Source: Scilla litardierei (lineage: Eukaryota; Streptophyta; Magnoliopsida; Asparagales; Asparagaceae). From it: 64,000 nt of DNA. The notes under the pieces were generated by a model. That model did no database searches. It was not told the DNA's origin and worked only from the letters and a program-made list of their open reading frames with translations. Made by a program: the position numbers and the translations under genes. Position 1 is the stretch's first letter; every line of letters begins with the position of its first letter. The stretch lies in assembly GCA_030789695.1 (NCBI GenBank), contig CM061132.1:29359858-29423857 (forward strand). The letters run 5' to 3'. This document shows positions 53,131-64,000 of the stretch, in pieces.

Positions 53131-55414
53131 CTAAAAGAAAAGAGTCTAAGGCCCAGAACAAGGCCAACAAAAGCATCAACATAACAAAGCATAGGTGCTA
53201 CGCACCAATAACAAAACAACTGTCTAACAAAAGTAAAACACAACGAAGACACTAGGACTGGTCCCCAGTGTCCACGTACTCCCCGTCAAACACAAGCTCG
53301 GGCTCGGCGTCAGCAAACACCTCGTCCTCAACGAGGTACTCGGGCTCAGGATCTAACATGTGTCACCCAAAAGAGTAAAGGGGCACATGTCAGCAAGTCT
53401 AAAAGACTTGGGCAAAGAAACTGAATGTAAGGCGACTAGCAACCTAGCAGTTTAGTATGCATGACATGGCAGTTATAACATGAGTGCACAATTTAAAACA
53501 TGGCAAGACAATTTGTACAAGAGAACATTTATCGGGACAAGACAAGACAAGAGTAGCCACGCTACTAACATTCTCAATCAATTCACATTGTTGTAGGTGT
53601 TTACGCCCTTCGCTGAATGGTACAACATTCAGACCGATCGGCACTAAACACAATTTCACATTTCACGGTTGTTTTGTAGATGTTTACGCCCTTCGCTGAA
53701 TGGTACAACATTCAGACCGATCGGCACTAAACACTACCCCACCCCAAAGAGTTTACGCCTTACAATGCAGTTGTTGATCAAACAGACCACCCGTTGCCTG
53801 GCCGCTTAACCCTTACCCCATCCCGCACTAAACAAGCCAGGGACCCTGCACAAGAGCCCAGCAAGTGAGCCAGGGTTGCCCCGCACGAGAGCTTGTTTCT
53901 TAGTTCACAATTCAATATATCGAGCGTTGGGGTTAGCAACTCATTATGCTCGCTTCTGGTCACGAGCCAGGAACACAAGCATTGTAGCGAAGCTACGCAA
54001 TCATAGCAACACTTAAAGAATGCAATGACATGACAATTAATTCGCGTACCGTTAATGGAAAGTAAACATGACATGGTAATTGTGCAACATGATATATGTC
54101 AGAACTAGCTTCGTTGTCAAGCTAATTCCCCAAATTGCGCCTAGGCGAGTATCATTTCGTCGCCTAGCCTCTTTTTACGCCTACAACAAGCAAATGGCCT
54201 AAAACATGGCCTAAACCCTAAGTGGCAAGTTTCACTTGCCTAGCACCGAGGATGACGACCACTCCGTCACACGGATGCTATGCTACGGGGGAATCGCTGT
54301 TATGGGGGAAACAAACATCAAACAACATGAAATTTATTAGGGTTTCATAAAAATATAAATAGGTTATAAAAACAACGGTAGATCGATTTCTTACCGAGAG
54401 GAGGCGGAAGAAACACTCCGGGGAACCCTAGGATCAGATCTGGAAAAGATTGGGAGAAATTTGGGGAAACTAGGGTTTTGGGGGATTTGGGGATTTGATG
54501 GATTTGGGTGAGATTTTGGGGAAGATGAGAGGTAGATAGAGTGAATGGATGGTTTGGATGATGGATTTAGGGCTTGGAATGAAGGATTTAAGCTTGGAGG
54601 AAGATGTGGGCTGAAGGGGGAAGATTTTAGGGTTTTGGGTCGTGTTGGGGAAGAAGAAATCGTTTGGGTTGGGTTTAAATAGGTTGGGCTGGCGGCTGCC
54701 CAGAAATTAGGGTTTTAACACTGGTTAGGTCGGTCAAAGAGCAACCACTGACCGACTAGTTTGGCAACTAGTCGGTCGGGTCGACCAACGCAGACCGACT
54801 AAGTGTAAACAGTAACTCCTGAACGAAAATAGGATTTAGAGTTAGTCGGTCCCATGAACAAGTACTGACCGACTAGTTTTGCATCTAGTCGGTCGATGAA
54901 CGTTCTTAGACCGACTAAGAGTAAACAGTAACTGATACAAAAATAAGATGATGAGTTAGTCGGTTCAAGAAGCATTGCTGACCGACTAGTTTGCAACCTA
55001 GTCGGTCAACCAACGTTCTTAGACCGACTAACGATAAACAGTAACTCCTGAGAAATTTAGAAAGCCAACTAGTCGGTCCAAGGAGGATTGCCGACCGACT
55101 GGATCGTCATCTAGTCGGTCGGTGCCCCCTTCTTACACCGGCTAATAAGCACCAAAAGTTCCGATACGGAGTGCGGGGCCCCGGGATTGATTCCTAAGAC
55201 TTCTAGGCTTGATCTAATAGTAAGATACGACCGTTATGAAGTCCGTCACGAATGACATACTTTGAAATCGACGATCCTAAGGAAGAAACGAGAAAATACG
55301 ACGAATCGATCGAAAATGAAAGCTACGGAGACGAAAACCACACATGAGGAGAAAATCCACCAAAACATATATTATATTATAATAAATCCAGATACATGAA
55401 AAGCAGTCGTTACA
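53131..55414 (-). repeat. LTR B (U5 end deleted)
   Basis: Identical in order to LTR A but lacks the counterpart of 45831-46053, that is the last 223 bp in the minus reading, and joins gag leader directly at 53130/53131 with a 2-bp GC overlap. The neighbouring primer-binding region is also gone. Confidence 0.9.
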
Positions 55415-55460
55415 TCCTCCCCAACTTAAGAAAAATTCCGTCCTCGGAATTTCCAAAAAC

Positions 55461-56363
55461 TCACGAGTCCGGAAACAAAAGTGGGAAACGCTCTCGCATC
55501 TCATCCTCATTCTCCCAAGTAGACTCTCCAGGTGAGCCGTGTCGCCACATCACCCTCACAAGATTGACAATCTTGTTCTGAAGCGATTTCTGACGCCTGT
55601 CCAGAATCTGCACTGGATGCTGGTCATACGTCATATCGGGGCGAACGGTAATCTCCGAAAAATCCACCGCATGAGACGGATCGCTAATGTATCGACGAAG
55701 CTGCGACACATGGAAAACATTGTGAACTCCTTCCAAAGACGGCGGCAAGGCCAAGCGATAAGCTACCTCGCCAACCCTCTCCAAAACGTCAAACGGTCCA
55801 ATGTATCGCGGGCTCAACTTCCCACGCTTCCCAAAACGAATCACACCACGATTCGGGGAAATCTTCAAGAACACATGGTCGCCCGGCTGAAACTCCAAAG
55901 GACGACGTTTAGCATCCGCCCAATGCTTAAAACGGTCCTGAGCAATTCTCAACCTCTCCCGAATATTCCTGACGATATCCACGGCCTCCACGATCATCTC
56001 AGGTCCCAACAACTCCCGATCACCGACGCCATCCCAACTCAATGGCGATCGACATTTCCTCCCATAAAGAGCGGCGAAAGGCGCCATGCCAATACTCGCC
56101 TGGAAGCTGTTGTTGTAAGAGAACTCCACCAAATGCAGATGGTCCTCCCACGAACCCTTGAAATCCAACATGCACGCCCTCAGCATGTCTTCCAAAATCT
56201 GAATCGTCCTCTCGGACTGGCCATCCGTCTGCGGATGGTACGCCGTGCTGAAACTCAGACGCGTACCCAAGCTCTTCTGCAAACTCTGCCAGAACTGAGA
56301 TGTGAACCTCGTGTCTCTGTCAGACACGATACTCACGGGGACTCCATGAAGTCGCACAACCTC
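55461..56363 (-). CDS. Integrase C-terminal exon, unit B
   Basis: Copy of the 48380-49282 exon with the same residues throughout; open from the GAG after intron 2 to the stop. See that entry for motifs. Confidence 0.9.
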   Translation of the reverse strand, partial: EVVRLHGVPVSIVSDRDTRFTSQFWQSLQKSLGTRLSFSTAYHPQTDGQSERTIQILEDMLRACMLDFKGSWEDHLHLVEFSYNNSFQASIGMAPFAALYGRKCRSPLSWDGVGDRELLGPEMIVEAVDIVRNIRERLRIAQDRFKHWADAKRRPLEFQPGDHVFLKISPNRGVIRFGKRGKLSPRYIGPFDVLERVGEVAYRLALPPSLEGVHNVFHVSQLRRYISDPSHAVDFSEITVRPDMTYDQHPVQILDRRQKSLQNKIVNLVRVMWRHGSPGESTWENEDEMRERFPLLFPDS

Positions 56364-56435
56364 CTGCACGATTCACGTTACATCACTATCCAAACTAGGG
56401 AAAGGAAATAAAAACGGAGAGTAAAAGAATTTTAC
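56364..56435 (-). other. Predicted intron 2, unit B
   Basis: Identical 72-nt interval to unit A, same splice signals. Confidence 0.82.
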
Positions 56436-58855
56436 CTCCATGTATCTCCTCGCTAGCACCTCAGTGGACTGTCCCACTCGGAACGGAATAAAGTGCGCAG
56501 ATTTGGTCAATCGATCTACGATCACCCAAATCGCGTCATTCTGCTTCGGACTCCGAGGTAGTCCAGTCACGAAATCCATAGTGATGTGTTGCCATTTCCA
56601 CTCCGGAATCGGAATCGGTTGTAGCAACCCGGCCGTACGCTGATGCTACGCCTTCACTTGCTGGCAAACCAAGCACTTGGCTACACTCCGAGCCACGCTC
56701 CTCTTCATACCATGCCACCAATAAATCAGACGAAGATCCTGGTACATCTTGGTGCCACCAGGATGCACAGAATACGGCGAACTGTGTGCCTCCACCATCA
56801 GCTCCTCTCTGATATCCCCAGCTGGCACACACAACCTGGCTCCGAACCTCAGCGAGCCATCCTCATGAATCAAAAAGTCAGTCCGCAGACCGGCTTCCAC
56901 CTGCTCCCGAATCCTCACCAGCTTCGGATCCTCAGCCTGGCCAGCCTTAATCCGATCCACGATTGTCGACTGCACCTGCATGTACATCAACGACGAAGCC
57001 TCTCTAGGAAGAACAATCTCCACGCCAGACTCGCAGAAATCCTACTGCAATCTCCACTGCGAGGTCAAAATCATCACCGCGGGAAGCCTACTCAAAGCAT
57101 CCGGAACCACATTCACCTTGCCAGGGTGAAACTGCAAATCAATCTCATAATCCGCCATAAGCTCCAACCATCGACGCTGTCGCATGTTGAGCTCCTTCTG
57201 AGTGAAATATACTTCAAGCTTTTGTGATCGGTGAAAATCTTCACTTTCTCACTTAGCAGGAAGTGTCTCCAAATCTTAAGAGCAAACACAACGGCAGCCA
57301 ACTCCAAATCATGCGTCGGTTAATTCTTCTCATGAACCTTAAACTGACGAGACGCATACGCCACAACATGCCCATGCTGATGCAACACACAACCGAGACC
57401 CTTGCCAAAAGCATCGCAAAAGATCTCAAATCCTCCACTGCGATCAGGCACAACAAGAATAGGGGCAGTCGTCAACCTCTCCTTCAGAATACCAAAAGCA
57501 CTCTCACAATCACCCGACCAAACATAAGCAACATCCTTCCGCGTCAACCTGGTCATCGGCTCAGCAATACGAGAAAAGTCCTTAATGAATCGCCGATAAT
57601 AACCAGCAAGTCCAAGGAAACTCCGAATCTCAGACGCAGACGACGGAACAGGCCACTCTCTGATGGCCCTAATCTTCTCGGGATCCACTGAAATACCATC
57701 TCCAGTCACCACATGCCCGAGAAAAGCAACTCTATCCAGCCAAAACTCGCACTTCGAAAAACTTAGCATACAACCGATGCTTCCTCAAGATCTCCAACAC
57801 CGTCCTTAAGTGCGAGGCATGCTCTTCCTCCGACTTCGAATAGATCAGAATGTCGTCAATAAAGATAACGACAAACTTATCCAAAAAGTCGTAGAAAATC
57901 AGGTTCATTAGATTCATGAAAACTGCGGGCGCGTTAGTTACGCCAAAAGGCATGACCACGAACTCATAGTGTCCATACTTCGTCCTAAACGCTGTCTTCA
58001 GAACATCATCCTTCTTCACCTTCAACTGATGGTAACCACTCCTCAAATCCAATTTAGAAAACACCCTCGAACCTCCAAGCTGATCAAAAATATCATCGAT
58101 GCGAGGCAACGGGTATTTATTCTTAATGGTCACCGCATTCAACTCCCGATAGTCCACGCACATGCGACGCGAACCATCCTTCTTCTTCACCAACAGCACC
58201 GGTGCTCCCCACGGAGACACACTAGGATTAATATAACCCTTCTGCAAAAGCTCATCCAACTGCTTCTGCAACTCTTCCAACTCTGCAGGTGCCATACGAT
58301 ACGGCGCCTTCGAAATCGGCTGCGCACCTGGAATGAGATCGATAGAAAATTCCAAAGCTCGATCAGGCGGCAAACCAGACATCTCCTCGGGGAAGACGTC
58401 GCCAAAATCTCGCACCACAGCTGGCCACTCCAGCTCCATCTGCATAGCCACAGCCTCCACTGGCCTGGCCCGAAATCTGACAGGACCAAGCGAGCTGCTA
58501 CCACGACTGAACTCAAACACTGGATGTCCAGGAATCTCGAACACCACCTTCTTCCTCCGACAGTCGATCGTAGCATAGAAGCTCGCAAGCCAGTCCATCC
58601 CAAGAACTGCATCATAGTTGATGATGTCGTGGACAATGAAATCAGCAAAAAGCTCATGTCCACAGACCACCAACGAGCAAGAATTGCAACCACGATGCAC
58701 CGAGACCACGCCATTTCCTGTAACGATATTCCAACTCTTTGGAAGAGGGGACGTCGACAAGGAATGCCTCTCCACGAAGCTCCGAGAAATAATGCACATT
58801 GATGCACCAGAGTCAAAGAGGACTCGTGCAGGAAATGTGCAAACCAAAACCACAC
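56436..58855 (-). pseudogene. Pol exon, unit B
   Basis: Protease and RT are open in one frame from 58853 to about 57770, including DSGAS and FIDDILIYS, which is more intact than unit A. An extra A at about 57759 shifts it; RNase H and integrase follow in the frame 57769-57320. The three shared stops are at 57320-57322, 57042-57044 and 56646-56648. A missing A at about 57207 compensates the earlier shift, so the exon is 2 + 806x3 nt overall. The two indels are in homopolymers and absent from unit A. Confidence 0.88.
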
Positions 58856-58968
58856 CTAATCAATCAATTAACAATCAAACCCTAGTCTAGCAAACAACCA
58901 TGTTCAAGCAACAACACAATCCAACAATCAAAACCAGCTAGGAAAGTAACAGCTAGATTGAGGATTAC
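58856..58968 (-). other. Predicted intron 1, unit B
   Basis: 113 nt with the canonical GCAG|GTAATC donor and GATTAG acceptor. Unspliced translation continues 15 codons past the donor and then meets a stop, giving a Gag without Pol. Confidence 0.8.
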
Positions 58969-60100
58969 CTGCGATAACCTCATCCACAGCCTCGCTCTCC
59001 GCAGCGGTCATCAGAAAAGCCTGCCTCCTCGGCGGAACAGCCTGACGAAAAGCATGTCCCTACGGAACAAGAGCTGCTCCACGACCAGCAGGAACAGACG
59101 CTCGCTGCTGCAACGGCTGAGCTGCAACAGGAGCCCTCCACAGCGGACCCGCATGCCGACAATCCCTCGCGACATAGGAAGCATCACCGCAAACCATACA
59201 CTGGCCCAAAAACTTCCGACACTGATCCTTGATATGGCCAGGCTTGCCGCAGAAATGGCAAGTCTTCAGAATAGGCCCTCCCGGCCTCTTAAACTGAGCG
59301 GACTGATTAGGCCTGAATCCAGGTCTAACCACAGCTCTCGCCTGTTCCACAGGCCTCTTCCCAGCACCAACAACAGACCCTCTCCTCTGGTTCACGAGCA
59401 GCTCCTACCTCTTGGCAGCTACCAGAACCTTCTGATAAGATTCCCGATCAGAGGAGGTCACAAAACTATGGAGCTCCGAAGCAAGCCCCTGTAGGAACCT
59501 CTGAGCTCTCTCCTCAGCATCCTGCACCATCTTCGGTGCAAACCGACTAAGCCTCATGAACTCTTGGTGATACATGTCCACCGACGAGTTCCCCTGCTTC
59601 AAATCGATAAAACGCTGCAGCATCTCCTCCCTGGCAGCCTTCGGGAAGAACTCACCCTCAAATCTGGCCTTGAAGGTAGCCCAAGCTATCGGCTCCACCA
59701 ACATCTTCTCCTCCGCATCCCACCAATTCCGAGCATTATCCTTCAGCTGGCGCTTCGCCAAGTCAACCCAACCAGCCGGGGTGATCTTGGCCATCTTCAG
59801 ATTGTCCTCGATGTTCCGAATCCACTCATCAGCAGCCAGAGGACCCTCAGAACCATCAAAATATGCAGGACCCAGCTCCCGAAATTGCTTCGCTCTTGGC
59901 TCAGAGCAAGGGGCATCCGGAAGAGCCCGGGCAGCTCGAGCAAGTGGAGCATTCTGGACTTGCAGAAGCACGCCCTGCTGCACTTGCATCATCTGCAACA
60001 TCATCCGCATCATCTCACCGCTGGTGGGTTCCCGCTCAGGCTCCTCATCATGAGGGAGCGCACCACTACCCCCACCACGGGTGGAACGCCTTCCTGCCAT
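58969..60100 (-). pseudogene. Gag exon, unit B
   Basis: 1132 nt from ATG (60098-60100) to the donor, all in one frame apart from two shared TAG codons (59405-59407 between capsid and nucleocapsid, 59060-59062 near the end). Domains: Arg/Gly-rich N-terminus, methionine/Gln-rich coil (EMMRMMLQMMQVQQ), capsid (see unit A), two zinc knuckles with the second His changed to Tyr. This is the best copy for judging the gag frame. Confidence 0.9.
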
Positions 60101-60207
60101 CTAATGACACAGAGAACGAATCAGATTAGACTCATAGCTTATGACATCGGACGTCGAACTTAATTTATTGGACATTCTAATATTATTATCGCTATTCCAA
60201 AAATCGC

Positions 60208-60235
60208 AGTTACAGAAGGACCTGCATGGGCCACC
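60208..60235 (-). other. Retained leader / primer-binding region at the unit B-LTR C junction
   Basis: The minus strand reads GTGGCCCATGCAGGTCCTTC, which matches the leader of the + element just inside its LTR (about 15967-15985). It shows what was deleted in unit A. The LTR end itself is missing. Confidence 0.7.
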
Positions 60236-62407
60236 ACACAACGAAGACACTAGGACTGGTCCCCAGTGTCCACGTACTCCCCGTCAAACACAAGCTCGGG
60301 CTCGGCGTCAGCAAACACCTCGTCCTCAACGAGGTACTCGGGCTCAGGATCTAACATGTGTCACCCAAAAGAGTAAAGGGGCACATGTCAGCAAGTCTAA
60401 AAGACTTGGGCAAGGAAACTGAAAGTAAGGCGACTAGCAACCTAGCAGTTTAGTATGCATGACATGGCAGTTATAACATGAGTGCACAATTTAAAACATG
60501 GCAAGACAATTTGTACAAGAGAACATTTATCGGGACAAGACAAGACAAGAGTAGCCACGCTACTAACATTCTCAATCAATTCACATTGTTGTAGGTGTTT
60601 ACGCCCTTCGCTGAATGGTACAACATTCAGACCGATCGGCACTAAACACAATTCACATTTCACGGTTGTTTTGTAGATGTTTACGCCCTTCGCTGAATGG
60701 TACAACATTCAGACCGATCGGCACTAAACACTACCCCACCCCAAAGAGTTTACGCCTTACAACTGCAGTTGTTGATCAAACAGACCCCCAGTTGCCTGGC
60801 CGCTTAACCCTTACCCCATCCCGCACTAAACAAGCCAGGGACCCTGCACAAGAGCCCAGCAAGTGAGCCAGGGTTGCCCCGCACGAGAGCTTGTTTCTTA
60901 GTTCACAATTCAATATATCGAGCGTTGGGGTTAGCAACTCATTATGCTCGCTTCTGGTCACGAGCCAGGAACACAAGCATTGTAGCGAAGCTACGCAATC
61001 ACAGCAACACTTAAAGAATGCAATGACATGACAATTAATTCGCGTACCGTTAATGGAAAGTAAACATGACATGGTAATTGTGCAACATGATATATGTCGG
61101 AACTAGCTTCGTTGTCAAGCTAATTCCCCAAATTGCGCCTAGGCGAGTATCATTTCGTCGCCTAGCCTCTTTTACGCCTACAACAAGCAAATGGCCTAAA
61201 ACATGGCCTAAACCCTAAGTGGCAAGTTTCACTTGCCTAGCACCGAGGATGACGACCACTCCGTCACACGGATGCTATGCTACGGGGGAATCGCTGTTAT
61301 GGGGGAAACAAACATCAAACAACATGAAATTTATTAGGGTTTCATAAAAATATAAATAGGTTATAAAAACAACGGTAGATCGATTTCTTACCGAGAGGAG
61401 GCGGAAGAAACACTCCGGGGAACCCTAGGATCAGATCTGGAAAAGATTGGAGAAATTTGGGGAAACTAGGGTTTTGGGGGATTTGGGGATTTGATGGATT
61501 TGGGTGAGATTTTGGGGAAGATGAGAGGTAGATAGAGTGAATGGATGGTTTGGATGATGGATTTAGGGCTTGGAATGAAGGATTTAAGCTTGGAGGAAGA
61601 TGGGGGCTGAAGGGGGAAGATTTTAGGGTTTTGGGTCGTGTTGGGGAAGAAGAAATCGTTTGGGTTGGGTTTAAATAGGTTGGGCTGGCGGCTGCCCAGA
61701 AATTAGGGTTTTAACACTGGTTAGTCGGTCAAAGAGCAACCACTGACCGACTAGTTTGGCAACTAGTCGGTCGGTCGACCAACGCAGACCGACTAAGTGT
61801 AAACAGTAACTCCTGAACGAAAATAGGATTTAGAGTTAGTCGGTCCATGAACAAGTACTGACCGACTAGTTTTGCATCTAGTCGGTCGATGAACGTTCTT
61901 AGACCGACTAAGAGTAAACAGTAACTGATACAAAAATAAGATGATGAGTTAGTCGGTTCAAGAAGCATTGCTGACCGACTAGTTTGCAACCTAGTCGGTC
62001 AACCAACGTTCTTAGACCGACTAACGATAAACAGTAACTCCTGAGAAATTTAGAAAGCCAACTAGTCGGTCCAAGGAGGATTGCCGACCGACTGGATCGT
62101 CATCTAGTCGGTCGGTTGCCCCTTCTTACACCGGCTAATAAGCACCAAAAGTTCCGATACGGAGTGCGGGGCCCCGGGATTGATTCCTAAGACTTCTAGG
62201 CTTGATCTAATAGTAAGATACGACCGTTATGAAGTCCGTCACGAATGACATACTTTGAAATCGACGATCCTAAGGAAGAAACGAGAAAATACGACGAATC
62301 GATCGAAAATGAAAGCTACGGAGACGAAAACCACACATGAGGAGAAAATCCACCAAAACATATATTATATTATAATAAATCCAGATACATGAAAAGCAGT
62401 CGTTACA
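60236..62407 (-). repeat. LTR C (U5 end deleted)
   Basis: Lacks the counterpart of 45831-46160 (330 bp), a different breakpoint from LTR B, with a 2-3 bp CA/ACA overlap at the join. Otherwise matches LTR A including the motif array at 61722-62140. Confidence 0.9.
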
Positions 62408-62453
62408 TCCTCCCCAACTTAAGAAAAATTCCGTCCTCGGAATTTCCAAAAAC

Positions 62454-63357
62454 TCACGAGTCCGGAAACAAAAGTGGGAAACGCTCTCGCATCTCATCCT
62501 CATTCTCCCAAGTAGACTCTCCAGGTGAGCCGTGTCGCCACATCACCCTCACAAGATTGACAATCTTGTTCTGAAGCGATTTCTGACGCCTGTCCAGAAT
62601 CTGCACTGGATGCTGGTCATACGTCATATCGGGGCGAACGGTAATCTCCGAAAAATCCACCGCATGAGACGGATCGCTAATGTATCGACGAAGCTGCGAC
62701 ACATGGAAAACATTGTGAACTCCTTCCAAAGACGGCGGCAAGGCCAAGCGATAAGCTACCTCGCCAACCCTCTCCAAAACGTCAAACGGTCCAATGTATC
62801 GCGGGCTCAACTTCCCACGCTTCCCAAAACGAATCACACCACGATTCGGGGAAATCTTCAAGAACACATGGTCGCCCGGCTGAAACTCCAAAGGACGACG
62901 TTTAGCATCCGCCCAATGCTTAAAACGGTCCTGAGCAATTCTCAACCTCTCCCGAATATTCCTGACGATATCCACGGCCTCCACGATCATCTCAGGTCCC
63001 AACAACTCCCGATCACCGACGCCATCCCAACTCAATGGCGATCGACATTTCCTCCCATAAAGAGCGGCGAAAGGCGCCATGCCAATACTCGCCTGGAAGC
63101 TGTTGTTGTAAGAGAACTCCACCAAATGCAGATGGTCCTCCCACGAACCCTTGAAATCCAACATGCCACGCCCTCAGCATGTCTTCCAAAATCTGAATCG
63201 TCCTCTCGGACTGGCCATCCGTCTGCGGATGGTACGCCGTGCTGAAACTCAGACGCGTACCCAAGCTCTTCTGCAAACTCTGCCAGAACTGAGATGTGAA
63301 CCTCGTGTCTCTGTCAGACACGATACTCACGGGGACTCCATGAAGTCGCACAACCTC
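62454..63357 (-). pseudogene. Integrase C-terminal exon, unit C
   Basis: Same domains as units A and B but with one extra C near 63166 (ATGCCACG against ATGCACG), which breaks the frame between the SERTIQ and SYNNSF motifs. Confidence 0.88.
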
Positions 63358-63429
63358 CTGCACGATTCACGTTACATCACTATCCAAACTAGGGAAAGGA
63401 AATAAAAACGGAGAGTAAAAGAATTTTAC
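63358..63429 (-). other. Predicted intron 2, unit C
   Basis: Same 72-nt interval with GTAAAA donor and TGCAG acceptor. Confidence 0.82.
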
Positions 63430-64000
63430 CTCCATGTATCTCCTCGCTAGCACCTCAGTGGACTGTCCCACTCGGAACGGAATAAAGTGCGCAGATTTGG
63501 TCAATCGATCTACGATCACCCAAATCGCGTCATTCTGCTTCGGACTCCGAGGTAGTCCAGTCACGAAATCCATAGTGATGTGTTGCCATTTCCACTCCGG
63601 AATCGGAATCGGTTGTAGCAACCCGGCCGTACGCTGATGCTACGCCTTCACTTGCTGGCAAACCAAGCACTTGGCTACACTCCGAGCCACGCTCCTCTTC
63701 ATACCATGCCACCAATAAATCAGACGAAGATCCTGGTACATCTTGGTGCCACCAGGATGCACAGAATACGGCGAACTGTGTGCCTCCACCATCAGCTCCT
63801 CTCTGATATCCCCAGCTGGCACACACAACCTGGCTCCGAACCTCAGCGAGCCATCCTCATGAATCAAAAAGTCAGTCCGCAGACCGGCTTCCACCTGCTC
63901 CCGAATCCTCACCAGCTTCGGATCCTCAGCCTGGCCAGCCTTAATCCGATCCACGATTGTCGACTGCACCTGCATGTACATCAACGACGAAGCCTCTCTA
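63430..64000 (-). pseudogene. Pol exon, unit C (cut by the window end)
   Basis: Integrase N-terminal part with TMDFVTGLP and the zinc domain CLVCQQVKA; the shared stop is at 63640-63642. The RNase H, RT and protease parts lie past the window. Confidence 0.88.

Larger units (their letters stand above)
45831..64000 (-). mobile_element. Head-to-tail array of Tekay-type gypsy elements (at least three units)
   Basis: Minus-strand order from the left edge: full LTR A (45831-48333), internal A (48334-53130), shortened LTR B (53131-55414), internal B (55415-60235), shortened LTR C (60236-62407), internal C (62408 to window end). Corresponding points repeat at +7081 and +6993. Copies are nearly identical, differing mainly by single-base indels. 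All units carry the same two introns and share five in-frame stops. Adjacent units share single LTRs, as after unequal recombination. The base pairs CTACT precede LTR A; the matching target duplication would be outside the window. Confidence 0.92.

Overview
This is nuclear DNA of a flowering plant. The only host gene I can read is the 3' part of a 20S proteasome beta-5 subunit gene with spliceosomal introns, and nearly everything else is nested plant transposable elements: Helitrons, MITEs, an L1-type LINE, Ty3/gypsy chromoviruses, Ty1/copia elements, a gag-only LTR element and a CACTA terminus. I cannot name the species from the sequence.

Layout. 1-4.8 kb: low-complexity pyrimidine DNA, three related short Helitrons (two head to tail) and a foldback-type MITE, probably the long first intron or 5' flank of the proteasome gene. 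4.8-6.6 kb: exons 2-6 of the proteasome gene (+). 7.2-8.3 kb: two A/G-rich MITEs, one with exact 3-bp target duplications. 8.4-14.4 kb: one nearly full-length L1 LINE (-) bounded by a 16-bp target-site duplication. 14.5-15.5 kb: a long fold-back element with a hAT-like MITE inserted in one arm. 15.7-23.0 kb: a degenerate Tekay-type gypsy element (+). 23.1-34.4 kb: a decayed copia element (-) interrupted by a gag-only LTR element (23.9-31.7 kb, target duplication TCCAG). 34.4-45.8 kb: a CACTA terminus and associated sequence, interrupted by a young Sirevirus-like copia element (35.6-43.6 kb, target duplication AGCCT), plus a fragment of a protein-kinase gene. 45.8-64.0 kb: a head-to-tail array (-) of at least three nearly identical Tekay-type gypsy units with 2.2-2.5 kb LTRs, running off the window end.

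Most interesting points. (1) Both Tekay families carry two apparent spliceosomal introns at identical positions: a phase-1 intron between gag and protease, and a 69-72 nt phase-0 intron inside the integrase core. Unspliced RNA would give Gag that stops in intron 1; spliced RNA would give Gag-Pol. (2) The array units share five in-frame stop codons, so the array grew by duplication of an already broken copy, and every inner LTR has lost its U5 end, with the adjoining primer-binding region missing or cut short. (3) The LTRs carry dense arrays of short inverted motifs just upstream of a TATA-like box, and the gag-only element carries twin hairpins with different stems but the same loop, suggesting selected RNA structure. 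Single-base homopolymer differences between array copies look like long-read assembly errors, so private frameshifts should not be over-read.
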